Assembly (NCBI GenBank): GCA_033398695.1
Contig: CM065802.1
Span: 142,028,096 to 142,092,095, forward strand
Direction: 5' to 3'
Origin: Orobanche coerulescens
Lineage: Eukaryota > Streptophyta > Magnoliopsida > Lamiales > Orobanchaceae
DNA length: 64,000 bases
The position numbers and the translations under genes are program-made. The notes beneath the pieces are model-generated. The model was not told the origin of the DNA. It saw only the letters and a list, made by a program, of their open reading frames with translations, and did no database searches. Positions 1-11,577 of this stretch are shown piece by piece (position 1 is the stretch's first letter; every line of letters starts with the position of its first letter).

Positions 1-330
1 TCCCCAACGGATTGATTGACTTGATTCAAACTGATATTTAGCGTGCGCTAAATATCATATCTTGCGTGCGCTAAGCTTACTTCAGTGCATACATCATTCT
101 GTGTTTGAATTCTCTTCACAACGGTAACAAGTCTTCGATAGCGTGCGTTAGTCCTTATGTGTAGCGTGCGCTATCCTCATCAGGTAACTTCACTTTCAGG
201 TTACTTCGAACTCGTCCGATCTGCATCCGGGACCCGTTAGCATGCGCTAGCTTTGTATTATGTCCAGCTTTTTGCGTCTTTGATTCCTTCGTCGATTTGC
301 TTCGCCTCTTTATTGTTTTGTTTTGTTTAG
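1..330. repeat. Cluster of AGCGTGCGCTA-like motifs
   Basis: The near-palindromic 11-mer AGCGTGCGCTA or a close variant occurs about five times in the first 250 bases (near 40, 63, 139, 162 and 239). The spacing is irregular, so this is not a simple tandem repeat. It resembles the short-motif arrays in the promoter regions of the LTR elements further right, so it may be the edge of an element starting before the window. No TSD or LTR boundary is visible here. Confidence 0.45.
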
Positions 331-349
331 CAACTTAATCATCAAAACA

Positions 350-976
350 CTATTTATTAATATGTGGAATAAATATTCCAACACGCTTATCAGCAACAAG
401 CCGCTCAATATGAGACGTCTTCATGGCGCGCTTAATGACCGGTCCCCCAAGCTTCAGGGCGGCCCCGGAGCGAACTGTCGAATCAAACCCCGACATAATG
501 GGCGCAACAACGAAAGAGTCGACCAGATTTTTGATCTCGGCATCAGAAAGATCGAAAGCCGAGGAGGAACAAGGTGGCAAGGGAATAGTTCTCTTCTGAG
601 AAGGTTCTTCTCGAGCTCGGCCTCCATCTTCCCTCGGCCTTTTCTGTCTCTGACGACTCTCTGCCTCGGAGTCCGGCCCAAGATCTCGGCCCGATCCTTG
701 AGAGTGCCCCCGGCCTTGACTCCGGGCACGAGTCCGAGTAGGGCTAGCTTCCTCGATGGGCGCCCTCTCAACTTCCGCTTCAGGTTCGGACGAAGCTCTG
801 GCTTGGATAATGGGTGGCTCCTTGGGAAACGATGATTCCCCTTTATCTTGCAGCTCTTTTTGCCGAGACGCCATATCGGCATGTCTACTTTCGACTCCCC
901 TCAATCGGGACAACCTCTTCTTTTTTCGAGCCGCCATCACGGGGTCGATATACTCCTCATCCACCTTATGGATGTC
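350..976 (-). pseudogene. Transposon-type ORF, C-terminal part
   Basis: An open minus-strand frame of about 209 codons. It begins with a basic stretch (AARKKKRLSRLRG near residue 18), passes through a charged, low-complexity Arg/Glu/Ser-rich middle, and ends in a more ordered segment (DLSDAEIKNLVDSFVV) before the stop at 350. It lies just downstream of, and appears to continue, the frame at 1076-2401; a short intron of about 90-100 bp between them is plausible (acceptor AG at 977-978). The composition matches the hydrophilic C-terminal half of plant proteins annotated as putative gypsy-type transposon proteins (Transposase_28-like). No catalytic motif is visible. Inference: a gag-like or accessory retrotransposon ORF rather than a host gene. 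Confidence 0.45.
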
Positions 977-1075
977 CTCCATCGAGAGATATGCGCAAAA
1001 ACAATGTTAACACCAAAACGAGATGGCAGAAAAAACGACAATGAAAGATAAGAAAATTACATCCTACATATCCAC

Positions 1076-2401
1076 GGCTTTTAAGCATCCGTCGTTCTCA
1101 ACACGGCAGGTCGAGCAATCCTCGTGGAAGATAAAATTGGGGTGGACAACCCAATCAGGAAACTGAGCCCCTCTTGGGACCTCGACCAAAGGTCTAATCC
1201 CAGCTATCTCATCAGGCCGGCCTGAGCATGATAGCAAAAATCAGTCTCTAACTCGGCCCAGTTAAGAATGGCAACGGAGGAAAACTGCTCGAGCTTCGCA
1301 ATCAAGTCCGCACTCCAGTCCGGCTCGTGAACACACGAAGGGCGATGCTGCGAATTAACAGGTGCTGTAAATTCCCAGCCATGCCGGCTCTCAACCTTGA
1401 TCACGTGCCTGTTCCAACCCGTGACCTTATTGACGGTGTTTGAAATGGGGGCCATGAGCTTGGGTTTGTTGGGGTCGGACTTAATGGTGATAGTTCTGGT
1501 TTTGGAGTTGTAAGACGAATTGAAGAAGTGATAGAAGGCAAGCATGCATGGCTCGAATCCGAGACCACAACATAAGATAATGAAGGCGGTAAGATACCTG
1601 ACTGCGTTGGCACTGAGGTGGGTTGGGACAATTTCCCATTCCTCCAAAAATTGATTAATGAAAGGGTCCAAGGGCAGCCTCCGGCCAAGGTGGAATTTCT
1701 TGAAATAAAACGGGAGGAAGGCATCATTATAATAGAAAGTTTTAGCTTCGTGCTCATCGGCGAAAGGAGTGGCCAAACTATGGTAGAGCCTATACTCATT
1801 CCTATCCACCTCATACATGGTATAAAGCTCTTCAAGCATCTCGTCCCCACCTTTGGGATGCTTAAGCCGAGAGGAGCCTCCCAGGTGTATCTGGTCTTTG
1901 CCTCGGCTCCATCTTGAGCCGACAACCTCGGAGTCGAACTCCCCGACGGGCCTGTTAGAAGTACTCTCCTCAGTCATACCTGTAGAAGAAGACAAGGGAT
2001 TACACTCACCATGTGAAGATGACGAGGTGTTCTTCTCCCTCGTCTCAACTACCACGGCCAAGGATAAGCCCCCCCCCCCCCGAAAAACGAAGCCGATCTT
2101 GAGACTTGTCCTTGACATAATGCAAAAAGATGCAGTCTAGGACTTCGTCCAAACTATCAAGAGTCAATACATCAGCATTGCCACCGTCTACGGTCCTAGG
2201 CGCAAAAGACCCAGAAGGATATCTAACATCCTTTCTAGGGGTTTTGTTCATATACAACATTTTTCCAATGGCCGCAAGGGATAAGAGCTTCCACGACCCA
2301 TTGGATTTAACATAAATCCTAGAGTTCCTAGTGTAAAAACCGTAAGTGGAATTCTTTTCGAGATAGACAGGCTTAGACATCTTAAAGACGCGAAGTTTCA
2401 C
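1076..2401 (-). pseudogene. Transposon-type ORF, N-terminal part (Transposase_28-like), frameshifted
   Basis: Minus-strand coding starting at the ATG at 2401. The central part (about 1900-1400) has the aromatic, hydrophobic pattern of plant 'putative gypsy type transposon' domains: a FYYNDAFLPFYFKKFHLGRRLPLDPF segment (split here as FYYNDAFLPFYFKKF then HLGRRLPLDPF), followed by an ALSANAVRYLTAF-like helix and a LAFYHFF motif. The reading frame breaks twice: at a poly-C run near 2069-2080, and near 1205-1215 in a GGCCGGCC context, after which a different frame continues to about 1076. Both breaks sit in sequence prone to read errors, so they could be artefacts. Function unknown; family assignment is by pattern only. 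Confidence 0.45.
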
Positions 2402-2879
2402 AGAGGAGATTTGAAGCTCTGAAAAATCAAGAATGACGGAAAAAAGAACGGGGAAGTGGAGCCAAAAAATACCTCAAAAAGCAAGGATAACAAATGGAAG
2501 CAGCGCCTGAGAAATTGGCCGGAGTAAATCGTCGGAAAAACGAACAGAAATGGCACGGTGTGAAGTGTCGCCGGGCTGTTACAAGCTCTACTCTCTGATT
2601 CGGAATCCGCAAAATGAAGAAAAAAATTTAATTTTATAGAGGGCACACAGGTGTCATAATTACACCGCATTAATGGGCGCGGATTCCCAGGAGATTATCT
2701 CTTCACCTCCCCACGCGCACGCCGTCCAATTATATGACGGGATATGAAGCGATTGGTATGAGAGAACCCTTAAAATTCAGTGGAACATCCAACCAGGTCA
2801 AGGCCGACATGACACCAAGCGAATCCGACTCAAAAGAAGCAACCAAAACCCTGAAGCACAAAGGATGGACTTGAGTTCC
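2402..2879. other. Upstream flank of the transposon-type ORF; no gene seen
   Basis: Sequence 5' of the minus-strand ORF start at 2401. It has short overlapping frames on the minus strand but none with recognisable domains. I see no repeat boundary here. Confidence 0.4.
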
Positions 2880-3640
2880 TACTCGGCCTACCGAGATAGA
2901 AACTCGGGGGCCACTGAATGACATAAACCGAATTGATTACATGGATCTGGAGAACTTGAGTGTAAGACCCAGCAAGGCCCATAAATCAAGACCCCACAGA
3001 GCCCAAAAATAAACTTATTATCTCGGCATAGAGTATGACGTCGAGGCCGACCTGAGAGCCAGGACCATACTCGGCGTACCTCAGCTCAGGCTCAAGCCAA
3101 GACTTGATTCAGGCAACCGAATTGTTGCGCAGACTCGGCTCAGTGACAGAATAAGCCGAGATCAGCAAATCTACACTCCTTGTTAGTAGATGGTCCTATC
3201 CTTCAAGCACACGAAATCTGACGAAATCCAAGATAGAGACAAATAAAGATGTACTTACCTAACAAGGACTCTTCTCCACAAAGAAACTATATCCACAATC
3301 TTTATCAGGATTCTACTTCCCATATATATAAGAAGTCCAATATACTTTCTCCGCAAGTTAGGGTTGCAATAATCATGCTTATAAAATAGGTGTCCTCCAC
3401 CTACACTGGTACACACATAATTCTTGACTCTCAATACAGTCAATTAAATTTATTTCCACCATATATTCAATACGCTTACTCTCACATCAGAGGGCCTTCG
3501 CCGGTGAAGCCCCGACTCAGTTCACGTGTTTTCTTGTGTGTAGGTCCGGTCAGGAAGTTCACTCGCCAGAATTATCCGAACCGCTTGGATAAGGGCTGAT
3601 CCGATACGTTTTGGCATCATCATCATCTAATGTCATTTTA
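2880..3640 (+). repeat. Possible LTR of a Tat-type gypsy element
   Basis: A polypurine-like tract (AACTCGGGGGCCA, about 2901-2913) is followed by roughly 700 bases with six or more CTCGGC/GCCGAG motifs between 2880 and 3165, then a TATA-like stretch (CATATATATAAG, about 3319-3330). The polypurine tract, motif-rich region and TATA box are in the order expected of the 3' end of a plus-strand element and its LTR. I found neither a convincing TG...CA boundary, a TSD nor a second copy, so the call is tentative. Confidence 0.35.
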
Positions 3641-4927
3641 TATTATTTCAATTACTTTTTCTGTTATTTCTATCAAACACACCTATTTAATAAATTAATT
3701 TATCAGTTTTCAGTTATCTTTTCACATTTTCAGATTTCAAATATTATTTCTGGTTTTAACTACCGTCTCAATTAATTTTATCAAACCGAACATAATTGAC
3801 CCGCGACCATAAACGAGTGATTAGTTTATGCATTTTAAGCGGTGTTAAAATGCCTTAGATTACATACTTTCTCTGATCTACACTTCATTCTAAATTCAGC
3901 ACGTCCTAAAACAGCATATTAGAAATATCTAGCAAAGTGCTCATTGGCCACATAGAAAGATTGATATGCAGTTGTATGAACTAAAAATATGTAGAAACGT
4001 ATATCATTCCCAATATAAAAATATGAACAGCTTTCTAAGTGCGCATGAAATATGGGGTACAATTGCCTTCTAACTTTATCCTTTCAAAAACCTTTTATTT
4101 ATTATTTTTATATAATCAAATCAAAACAATCACATCGTTTAAGCTCAATTTGGGGTAGATCCCAACAAATTTGAAGCCCTAAGACAAAAGCATCGAAACA
4201 TAAAAAAGAAAGGCTCCTGGATCAATAGTAAAAGCCAAAGAAAGAAAATTCATCAGAAAACACAAGTGTTGGTTAACTCTAGAAATACTTCCTTGCCCTA
4301 TATCTTCTACACGAGTTTCAATAAAGAAATTATTGAATGTATTGTAAAGTGTAATGTAAATGAAGAATGTGTCTCATATTAGTAGGGCGTAAGTTAACTG
4401 GTGTCCATAAACAATATAAGAATAATTTGAGGAACGTACTAAAAAAATATTTAAGAACAAAATTTAGGAATGGGAGAATACTTAAAAAGATCACAATTCT
4501 TCGCAGCCAATTTATTAAACAAATTGATGGCAAATAGAAATCACGACAAACAGATCACTTGCTAAAATAATCCAATCAAACTTCGAGAATAATTGTTGCG
4601 GAGCAGATCTTTTGAGTTATCGTCTCTAGTCTGGTTTTGAATTTTTCAAACATAAAACTTTTAGAGATAAGAGTTCTATATTATAATCTAATTTTGAGGC
4701 ATCGCATACAATATTTTTAAATAAAATTATAAAAATACACAATTAATTACATTAAAAAAGTAAATCAGTGGTTTAATTTTGGAGGGTGCGGCTGAACTGC
4801 CTCCCCCTCAAACCGGGCCATTCTCAACCACTCACCAGCCCCAATATCTCTTCTCTTCTAGGTTCAATACGCACTGACCATCAATATTTATATACAAATT
4901 AAACAATTATATTCATCTAAACTATTG
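3641..4927. other. AT-rich intergenic DNA, no feature recognised
   Basis: AT-rich sequence with frequent stops in all frames. I see no coding segment, RNA gene or clear repeat boundary. Confidence 0.6.
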
Positions 4928-4929
4928 TA

Positions 4930-5745
4930 CTTCCTTCATCCATCAAAAGCATATCACAATTGACATTTTCGATCAAATTTAATAAAATTTAACTATAAAT
5001 AATAATCCTTATATAAAATTAGGGGAAATTATAGCCAACTACCCTATTAGATGGCCTATTTACACTTTAATCCCTATTGGTGTTGACTTCTATTAAAAAT
5101 ACGAAAATGCCCCTCTATTTATTTGAATAAAACATTTCTTTTAAAATACATTTCATATTAAACAAATAGCTTATAAGTTTTTTTCCCAGAAAATATTTTT
5201 TTATTTTTTCGAAAAATAATGTTTTTTTTCCCAGAAAATACTTTCTTTTTTGGAAAAATATTTTTTTCTAGAAAGCTTGAAAATTTATTACACTGAAGCC
5301 CAAAAGTGTTATATATATTACAATGAGGTCCAGCATGTGTCACCCACATGAGGCGGAAAATAAATGGGTAAACAAAAAATAGAAAAATAAAAGGGCAAAT
5401 TCGGAATATCAGTACTCTCTCTCCAGTGACATCATCTGAAAATTTGACTTTTGTCCTTCATTGTAAATATAATTTCTGGACAGTGCAAAGTTTGTCTTTC
5501 ATTGTAATATCTGAAACAATAGGGACCAAACTGTAATTAGACCATTTAAAAAGGTAGTCAGATGTAAATCGCCCTATAAAATTATTATAGCCATGTAATT
5601 ATTTGAGATTTATCTTAATGTGTATTTTAAAATATTATTTTTTCTATAATTTTTATTTATATATAACTAAAATTATTAATAATCAAATTTGTATTTTGAA
5701 GATCGTAAAAATAAATTATGATACAATTTTAATGGACGGAGAGAG
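4930..5745. mobile_element. Stowaway-like MITE split by a second MITE
   Basis: The left end (CTTCCTTCATCCATCAAAAG) and the reverse complement of the right end (CTCTCTCCGTCCATTAAAAT) are similar terminal inverted repeats of the Stowaway/Tc1-mariner type, flanked by TA on both sides (4928-4929 and 5746-5747). Removing the 555-bp element inserted at 5021-5575 and its duplicated target leaves about 250 bp, a normal Stowaway length. Non-coding. The TIRs are degenerate, suggesting an old copy. Confidence 0.6.
5021..5575. mobile_element. Non-autonomous DNA transposon (hAT- or Mutator-like) nested in a MITE
   Basis: Imperfect inverted ends start AGGGGAAATTATAG on the left and, reverse-complemented, AGGGCGATTTACAT on the right, with similarity continuing for about 38 bases. 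It is flanked by an exact direct repeat ATAAAATT (5013-5020 and 5576-5583), an 8-bp target duplication that could be read as 9 bp. The interior is non-coding and holds repeated TTTCCCAGAAAATA motifs in direct and inverted form between 5180 and 5270. The superfamily cannot be fixed from TSD length alone. Confidence 0.65.
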
Positions 5746-5747
5746 TA

Positions 5748-6247
5748 TATTTTTATTTCTATTTCCAACATTTGACTGAAATCGGGAGGGAGTAATATTT
5801 TCTAAGATAAAGCAAACGTGAGTAAAAAATGAGTGAGAAAGTGAGCTCGTGTACGCAAATGCAATTGCGTCAAAAGAAAAATATACATAGTATGTCTGGT
5901 AGCCTTAAAAAGGGCATATAAGAAGAATAAAAATGTATGGGGCTAGAAATTTTAAAAAAAATTATTTGATGTAATTTAAGGTATTTAATAAAATATTGGA
6001 CTTCCAAATGAGCACTTCTTTAGACCAAGTATCGCACATTGAGTAAACCACACTAGACAACATTGTGTGATATGCTTAACCAAGAGAGTGTTGGGAGGCT
6101 GAATCGAAATCATGACCTTTCAATTCCGCGTTCACCTATTCCACCAACTTCTTATTCTTGCGGGTTTTTAGGTAGGACCATGAGAAAGTGATTTAAGAAG
6201 AAAATGATTCGATAGAAAATGATTGCCGAAACGGGAGCATACTTTTA
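5748..6247. other. AT-rich intergenic DNA with a possible MITE remnant
   Basis: Contains a GGGAGGGAGTA motif near 5783-5793 that resembles a Stowaway terminus, but no matching partner end. Otherwise nothing recognisable. Confidence 0.4.
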
Positions 6248-6457
6248 AGAGCATCTCCAAGAGGCTCTCTATATAGACTCTTAACTAAAAAAAATAAAGG
6301 TCAAGATAAAAATAGTGCTCAAAAGATTTCTTGCTCGTTAACTTGATCGAATGAATCGAATCAATCGAAGTAACTGAATCGAATCGAATCAAATATATAT
6401 TAAGGGTAAATAATAATAATAATAATAATAATGGTAAATAATAATAATAATAATAAG

Positions 6458-7286
6458 AGTAAATTACACCGTTCGTCCTTGTGGTTTTCGTTGACCGACG
6501 CTTATAGTCCTTTGACCAAAAAAGTTGCACCACTCGTCCTTAAGTGTCCCTTCCTCTAACGGAGTCTACTAACGCTCGTTAACTTGTTTTCTCATGAGAG
6601 TATAATCGTCATTTTGCACCATAAGGACGAACGGTGCCATTTTTCGCTTTTAGTCCTTTTTTTACGCTTTCGTCCATTTTTTTTCGTTTTCGTCTGTTTT
6701 TTTTTACGTTTTTTTACGTTTTCGCCTGTTTATTTTACGTTTTCGCCCAATTTTTACGTTTTCGTCCGTTTTTTATGTTTTCGCTATTTATTTTACGTTT
6801 TCGGCCGTTCTTTTACGTTTTCGTCTGTTTTTTTACGTTGTCGTCTGTTTTTTTACTTTTTCGTCCCTTTTTTATGTTTTCATCCGTTTTTTTACACTTT
6901 CGTCTATTTTTTTACGTTTTCGCCCGTTTTTTTACATTTTTATCCATTTTTATTACGTTTTTATCCATTCTTATCCGTTTTCATCCGTTTTATCTTCTTT
7001 TTTTATCCGTTTTTATACATTTTCACCCGTCTTTTACGTTTTCATCCATTTTTTTACGTTTTTGTCTGTTTTTACGTTTTCGTCTGTTTTTTTACGCTTT
7101 TATCTGCTTTTCTTACGTTTTTATCCATTCTTATCCGTTTTCATCTATTTTTTTATGTTTTCATCCATTTTTTAGTAGACCCCGTTAGAGGAAGGGACAC
7201 TTAAGGACGAGTGGTGCAACTTTTTTGGTCAAAGGACTATAAGCGTCGGTCAGCGAAAACCACAAGGACGAACGGTGTAATTTACT
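6458..7286. mobile_element. Foldback element with 112-bp terminal inverted repeats
   Basis: The first 112 bases (6458-6569) and the last 112 (7175-7286) are inverted copies with only about two mismatches; both begin AGTAAATTACACCGTTCGTC read inwards. The TIRs flank a T-rich degenerate tandem array. It sits inside a (TAA)n microsatellite, so the target duplication cannot be determined. Long TIRs with a non-coding core suggest a Mutator-like MITE or foldback transposon. A shorter extra copy of the inverted GGACGAACGGTG motif lies inside the left end, near 6623-6637. Confidence 0.8.
6640..7170 (+). repeat. Degenerate T-rich tandem array (about 17-22 bp unit)
   Basis: Roughly 25 imperfect units of the form TTTTTTACGTTTTCGTCCG fill the core of the foldback element. 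Unit length varies by a few bases. The array keeps long frames open (Phe/Val/Arg-rich) on the plus strand, but this is low-complexity translation and not a gene. Confidence 0.8.
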
Positions 7287-7980
7287 TTAATAATAATAAT
7301 AATAGTAATTAACAACAACAACGATAATAGTAATATTATTAGTAATAATAACAATAATAATAATTAAGATTAACAATAATAATAAGAAGAGGAAGAATCG
7401 AAATGAACCGAATCGAATCGACTGTGACTCGACTCGACTCGAAAATCGAAAAATAAGTTCAAAAAGCAGGCGCCAGCTCTTTATCAAGTTAAGAGCCTCC
7501 TCTCTCTCCTCTATTTTAGGAGCCAACACATTGCTTTTAACTAGTTTTTATTAATAAAAAATTCATTCCCTCCAAATTATTCATTACTTTTCCCTCTCTT
7601 TTATTTCACTTTTAGACAAAATATTTTGAAAATATATTTCTTATTAATTGAATGATATATATTTATAAATAACTCTTGACTCGTTAATTACATCAACAAT
7701 TCAAAATTTATAAATAATATATGAATATATTGCAGTAATTTAATAATTTAGTTTGTTAGTTCATAATATTAAAATATTAATTATATTATATTATATTACA
7801 AAAGACTAATTATAGCATGAGTATTTGATTAATTTTCCCTTGTACAAGTTTGAATTTGAATCTTTGTCATAGTAGGGTCCAAATATGATAAAAAATAAAA
7901 TAGAAAAGAAATATAGTAATAGGAGCTTAATATTTTATATTATATTTAGAAGTCAATTAAGAGCTCACGGGAGATGCTCT

Positions 7981-8103
7981 CAGTTAATCAGAATTCATGT
8001 TCAAAAGTAAAATTTGAAAAGGGAAAATATCCAACTGCGGGTTAATTCAGGAAATGAAAAATGGGGTCGTACCCGAGGCAAAAAAAAAAAAAAAAAAACA
8101 TAC
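7981..8103 (-). other. Start of intron 1 of the DUF604-like gene, with poly-A tract
   Basis: A consensus donor (CAG then GTATG, read on the minus strand at 8104/8103) opens an intron. A run of about 19 A on the plus strand (8080-8098) follows immediately. No acceptor or second exon was found between here and position 1. Confidence 0.5.
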
Positions 8104-8942
8104 CTGGTGGTGGAACCCCGGTTCTCTAGTTAGCCCCACACCGAGTTCCCCTACACAAACACAAGCCCACACTCTCTGATCTGAACCGTAGAAATAGTGG
8201 TACCTATTGAGACAGCCGTCCATCTTGGCGAGCAGCTGTGCGGCTAATGGATAACTGACGCGAATCCACCGCCACCAAACGCCATATCGTACGCATGCAA
8301 CACGTCCTGCTCCACGCTCTCCGAGTTCACGCCGACGTAAACCATTTTCCGATGGTCGTACTTCGCCAGCACCGCCACCAAGTTATCCGGGAAAAACACT
8401 GTATCGTCGTCTCCCATAACAAACCACCTCACGTTCGGCAACCCGACCCGGAACAGATCCACCACGACCCGGGATATCCGAACCGCTGACTCCGACCCGG
8501 CAGAGCGCTTGAACCTCCTCCAATCGGAGGAAACGCGGTGGTGGATTTTAAACCGGGTTCTCGGGTTCGGTTTCTTCTCGAGAAAGACAAACCCGCGAGT
8601 CATGTTGGGTTTCCACCAGAGATTGAAGTACTCGCCCCGTCTTTCCCAAGTCGGGGTCGACCCTCCGATGCCGAAGGCTATGTGGTAAATGTTTGTGGGG
8701 TATTGGTCGGAGTTGAGTTGCTCCATGTACAAGGCTGGGTCAGGAAGCTCGGGCCATCCGAAGAAAGTGGGCCGGGTGGTGGTGTGGAGAGTTGAGTAGA
8801 AAACGAAGGAAATCGATAAGGTTAGGACGATGGCAATAGAAGACCTTAACGACGTCGTAAGGATGTCACCGGTTTTCTCCTTTGATATAACTTTCACGGC
8901 CTTCAATGTGTCCTCACTCGAATTCTCTCGGGTCGTGCACAT
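8104..8942 (-). pseudogene. DUF604 fringe-like glycosyltransferase, exon 1, one frameshift
   Basis: The ATG at 8942 starts a protein with a type II signal anchor (hydrophobic residues about 33-49), then the plant DUF604/Fringe-like glycosyltransferase core. It has the conserved W..R..Y..LWW segment and a DDD metal-binding motif (MGDDDTVFF, Asp 178-180), followed by the GVNSES and AYDMAFGGGGFA motifs. These proteins are predicted Golgi beta-glycosyltransferases; substrates are mostly unknown. The frame breaks after residue about 228, in the conserved GGGFA region, by the loss of one base, and stops at 8244. The conserved continuation is readable in the next frame up to a splice donor at 8104/8103, where family members also have an intron. 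The break is either a true null mutation or a sequencing error. Exon 2 is not visible in the window. Confidence 0.85.
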
Positions 8943-9465
8943 ATCTCTTTTAAGGAAGCCGGAAGGTGAAAATACCAGAATTATTGGGCATTTGAACTGT
9001 GGGGTTCGGGTTTTTTTATTTCACATGGACTTCTTCCTTGGTTTGGTCGGTGAAACGTTCTGCTGTTCATAGAACCCACGAAACAGAGAGAGTAGAGAAG
9101 TGTATTTTCTGTTTAAAGTATGATTTCCGATGGTGAATTATCACCGTTTACAAGAACCAAAAAAACCAATGGAAAATTATAAGGCTTTGTCTGTTTTCTT
9201 TGACCGAATCAATTGAATTGAACCGAAAACTGAATTGAGTTGAACTCAATTGAAATATATATTAAGAGTATAATAATAATAAAATAATAATAATATTATA
9301 ATAAATATTAAAAATAATAAATATGATAAATAATAGTAAAAATAATAAAATAATAAAAATAATAATAATATAATTAATTACAATCATAATAACAAAAATA
9401 ATAGTAATAATAATAATAACTATGCCCCAAATGTCCTGAATGCCCCAAATGTATCAAATGTCACA

Positions 9466-9498
<33 letters not shown>

Positions 9499-10238
9499 TG
9501 AATTGAACTAAACTGAATGAGCCTCAACTAAACTGAACTGAAATGAACTGAACTGAAAAATGAGTCCAAAAGAACAGGGTCTAACTGTATTAACCATTTA
9601 TATCCCAGAATTTTATATAATATATGCTAATTATTTTATATATTCTAATTTATATAATTTAAATAACTAAATATAAATTGCTATAGTAATTGGTTAGTCC
9701 ATCTCAATAAAAACTCAAACATTATAAAGTAAAGATTAAGAATAATATTATAAATGATAAAAGATTAAAAATTATATTTCTAGTATAAGTTTGGAATTAT
9801 ACAACTTAAAAAATCATTTACAATTTATATACATATACTTTGATGTGGGATTCAAGATTTTAGATAAATAAAAATAAAAAATAAAAAAAAATCATGTAGG
9901 AGAGAGAGTGTTAACATGGTACTTTGAAATCGTGTTGCTAGTAATAATTTACATATATATTTGAAAGTGAAGAAAATCGGCTTATTAAAAAAATAATAAT
10001 AAATATTAGAATAATATTTATGCATATATAAATTTGATATTAAAAAGGTAAATAGGTATATATTTGAACCATTGAGGTTTACTTAATAATTTGTTAAATT
10101 AAAATTTCTAATAAGAATAAAATAATTTATTTGACCAACTCAATAGATGACCAAACTAAAGTGGTGATGTAAATAATTATCGATAGTAAATATATTTATT
10201 TTTAAATATTTATTTAGTAATTCGATCAGTAGAGTGTC
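8943..10238. other. AT-rich upstream and intergenic DNA with (TAA)n tracts
   Basis: 5' flank of the DUF604-like gene. From about 9190 to 9590 it holds GAATTGAA/GAACTGAA-type degenerate repeats around (TAA)n microsatellites (notably 9475-9499), similar in make-up to the flanks of the foldback element at 6350-6450 and 7390-7450; this looks like a second copy of the same dispersed AT-rich repeat. No coding sequence seen. Confidence 0.5.
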
Positions 10239-10802
10239 ATGAATGTAACACCCCCAGGATATCCGAGGTATATTACAGCGCCGTGAATCCCTATATGGGA
10301 CCCACCAGGCTGAACAGCATCATACACAACGACTCACTGAAACGATAAAATAACACCACGTCATAAAGACGCAAAACAGAACAATCTACCCGGTTCAACC
10401 GGCCAATATAACATCATCATCCAACACAACATAAACACAACAATACAATCTGGACGAACAAGAACTCTTAAGTACTCGAGTACAGCTATTAGTTCAAAAG
10501 CCATAAAAGATGAAAAGACAAAAAGACATTAAGACGTCTCTTATGCACAATCATCACGCATGGCCATCATCCGTAATCTTGGTCCAAAGACCCGCTCGTC
10601 CCGATGAACCCGACTGAAATTCATAAAACGAATTTCCCAAAACGGTCCCCGGAGGGGTTAGCAATTACGCTAGTACAAGTAACTGGATGAACAACTTACA
10701 TCTTACATATAGTAAATGCATGCAATAAAGAAAACCATTCGAAAGCACTCATTTCCTAAATGCCAATATCAAATCACATTAGTAAAATTCACCACAATTA
10801 AC

Positions 10803-10935
10803 CGTCGATCCACACCTCCGTGGACCCCTACCGAGACCCGTCGGATCTAACCCGTAGTGGTTAAAAGCAAAGCTCGCCGATCCACACCTCCGTGGACCCC
10901 TACCGAGACCCGTCGAGTCTAACCCGTAGTGAGCA
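10803..10935. repeat. Two-copy tandem repeat in element A LTR
   Basis: Two copies of a unit of about 70 bp, each containing the inverted motif TCCACACCTCCGTGGA and CGAGACCCGTCG. The same pair is present in the other LTR at about 17460-17592. It lies downstream of the TATA box in element orientation, so in the transcribed R/U5 part. Confidence 0.8.
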
Positions 10936-11577
10936 TACTCACACACAATTTCTCATACAAAACTTCTATGCCAGGTTTGTCTGTTCATAAGGATACTTGC
11001 CTCGATTAAATAGACGGTGACACGAACGGAGCGGAAGAGTTGAACACGACCGCAAGGAACCGTGGAAATGAACCTAACGATTTGAATAGCACAATCACAA
11101 CCACTTCTAAACGATTATGGAAATGGAATACTCCCGGAAACCCGCCTACGATTCATGTATATTCGTATACAAACAACAACGAGGGCGGACCACAACCGAA
11201 CCCTCTCGATTCCGTAAAAATCACGAAATATACCATGAATCCGTAGGGAAATTAAGAATACCAACAAGAATAATCATATTCATCATGAATCCATCAACGA
11301 AACGGAAAGAATCGGACAAAACCCCAAAATCCCCAATTATCCAAAAAGGTAGGGTTTCAAGAGATATTACCTTGAGTGATTCAAGTATTAAGATCCGTAG
11401 AACACGCGTTAGATTGATTATCCGAGCCTCACAACCGAAAAGAAATGATGAAAATCGACCCCCGGATGAAGAACTCTCCCCCTCTATATTCTCTCTCTCG
11501 CGACGCAGTGGAAAAATGGGGAAGGAAATGAGCTGTTCGCTCAAAACAACACATTTATAGTGTAATACAATGAGAAC

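Larger units (their letters stand above)
6248..7980. mobile_element. Possible non-autonomous DNA element with AGAGCATCTCC ends
   Basis: The left end AGAGCATCTCC (6248-6258) is matched by the inverted GGAGATGCTCT (7970-7980). Such GAGCATCTCC-type ends are common in plant non-autonomous DNA elements. The interval contains (TAA)n tracts and the foldback element at 6458-7286. I could not find a convincing target duplication, and the TIR is only 11 bp, so chance pairing is possible. Confidence 0.35.

Noticed and set aside
323..835. 170-codon plus-strand frame
   Set aside because: Antisense of the better supported minus-strand transposon ORF; no domain.
2069..2080. Poly-C run as a programmed frameshift site
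   Set aside because: A homopolymer length error or ordinary mutation is simpler; nothing else supports recoding.
6584..7204. 206-codon Phe-rich open frame
   Set aside because: Translation of the T-rich tandem array between the foldback arms; a second frame is equally open and there is no domain.
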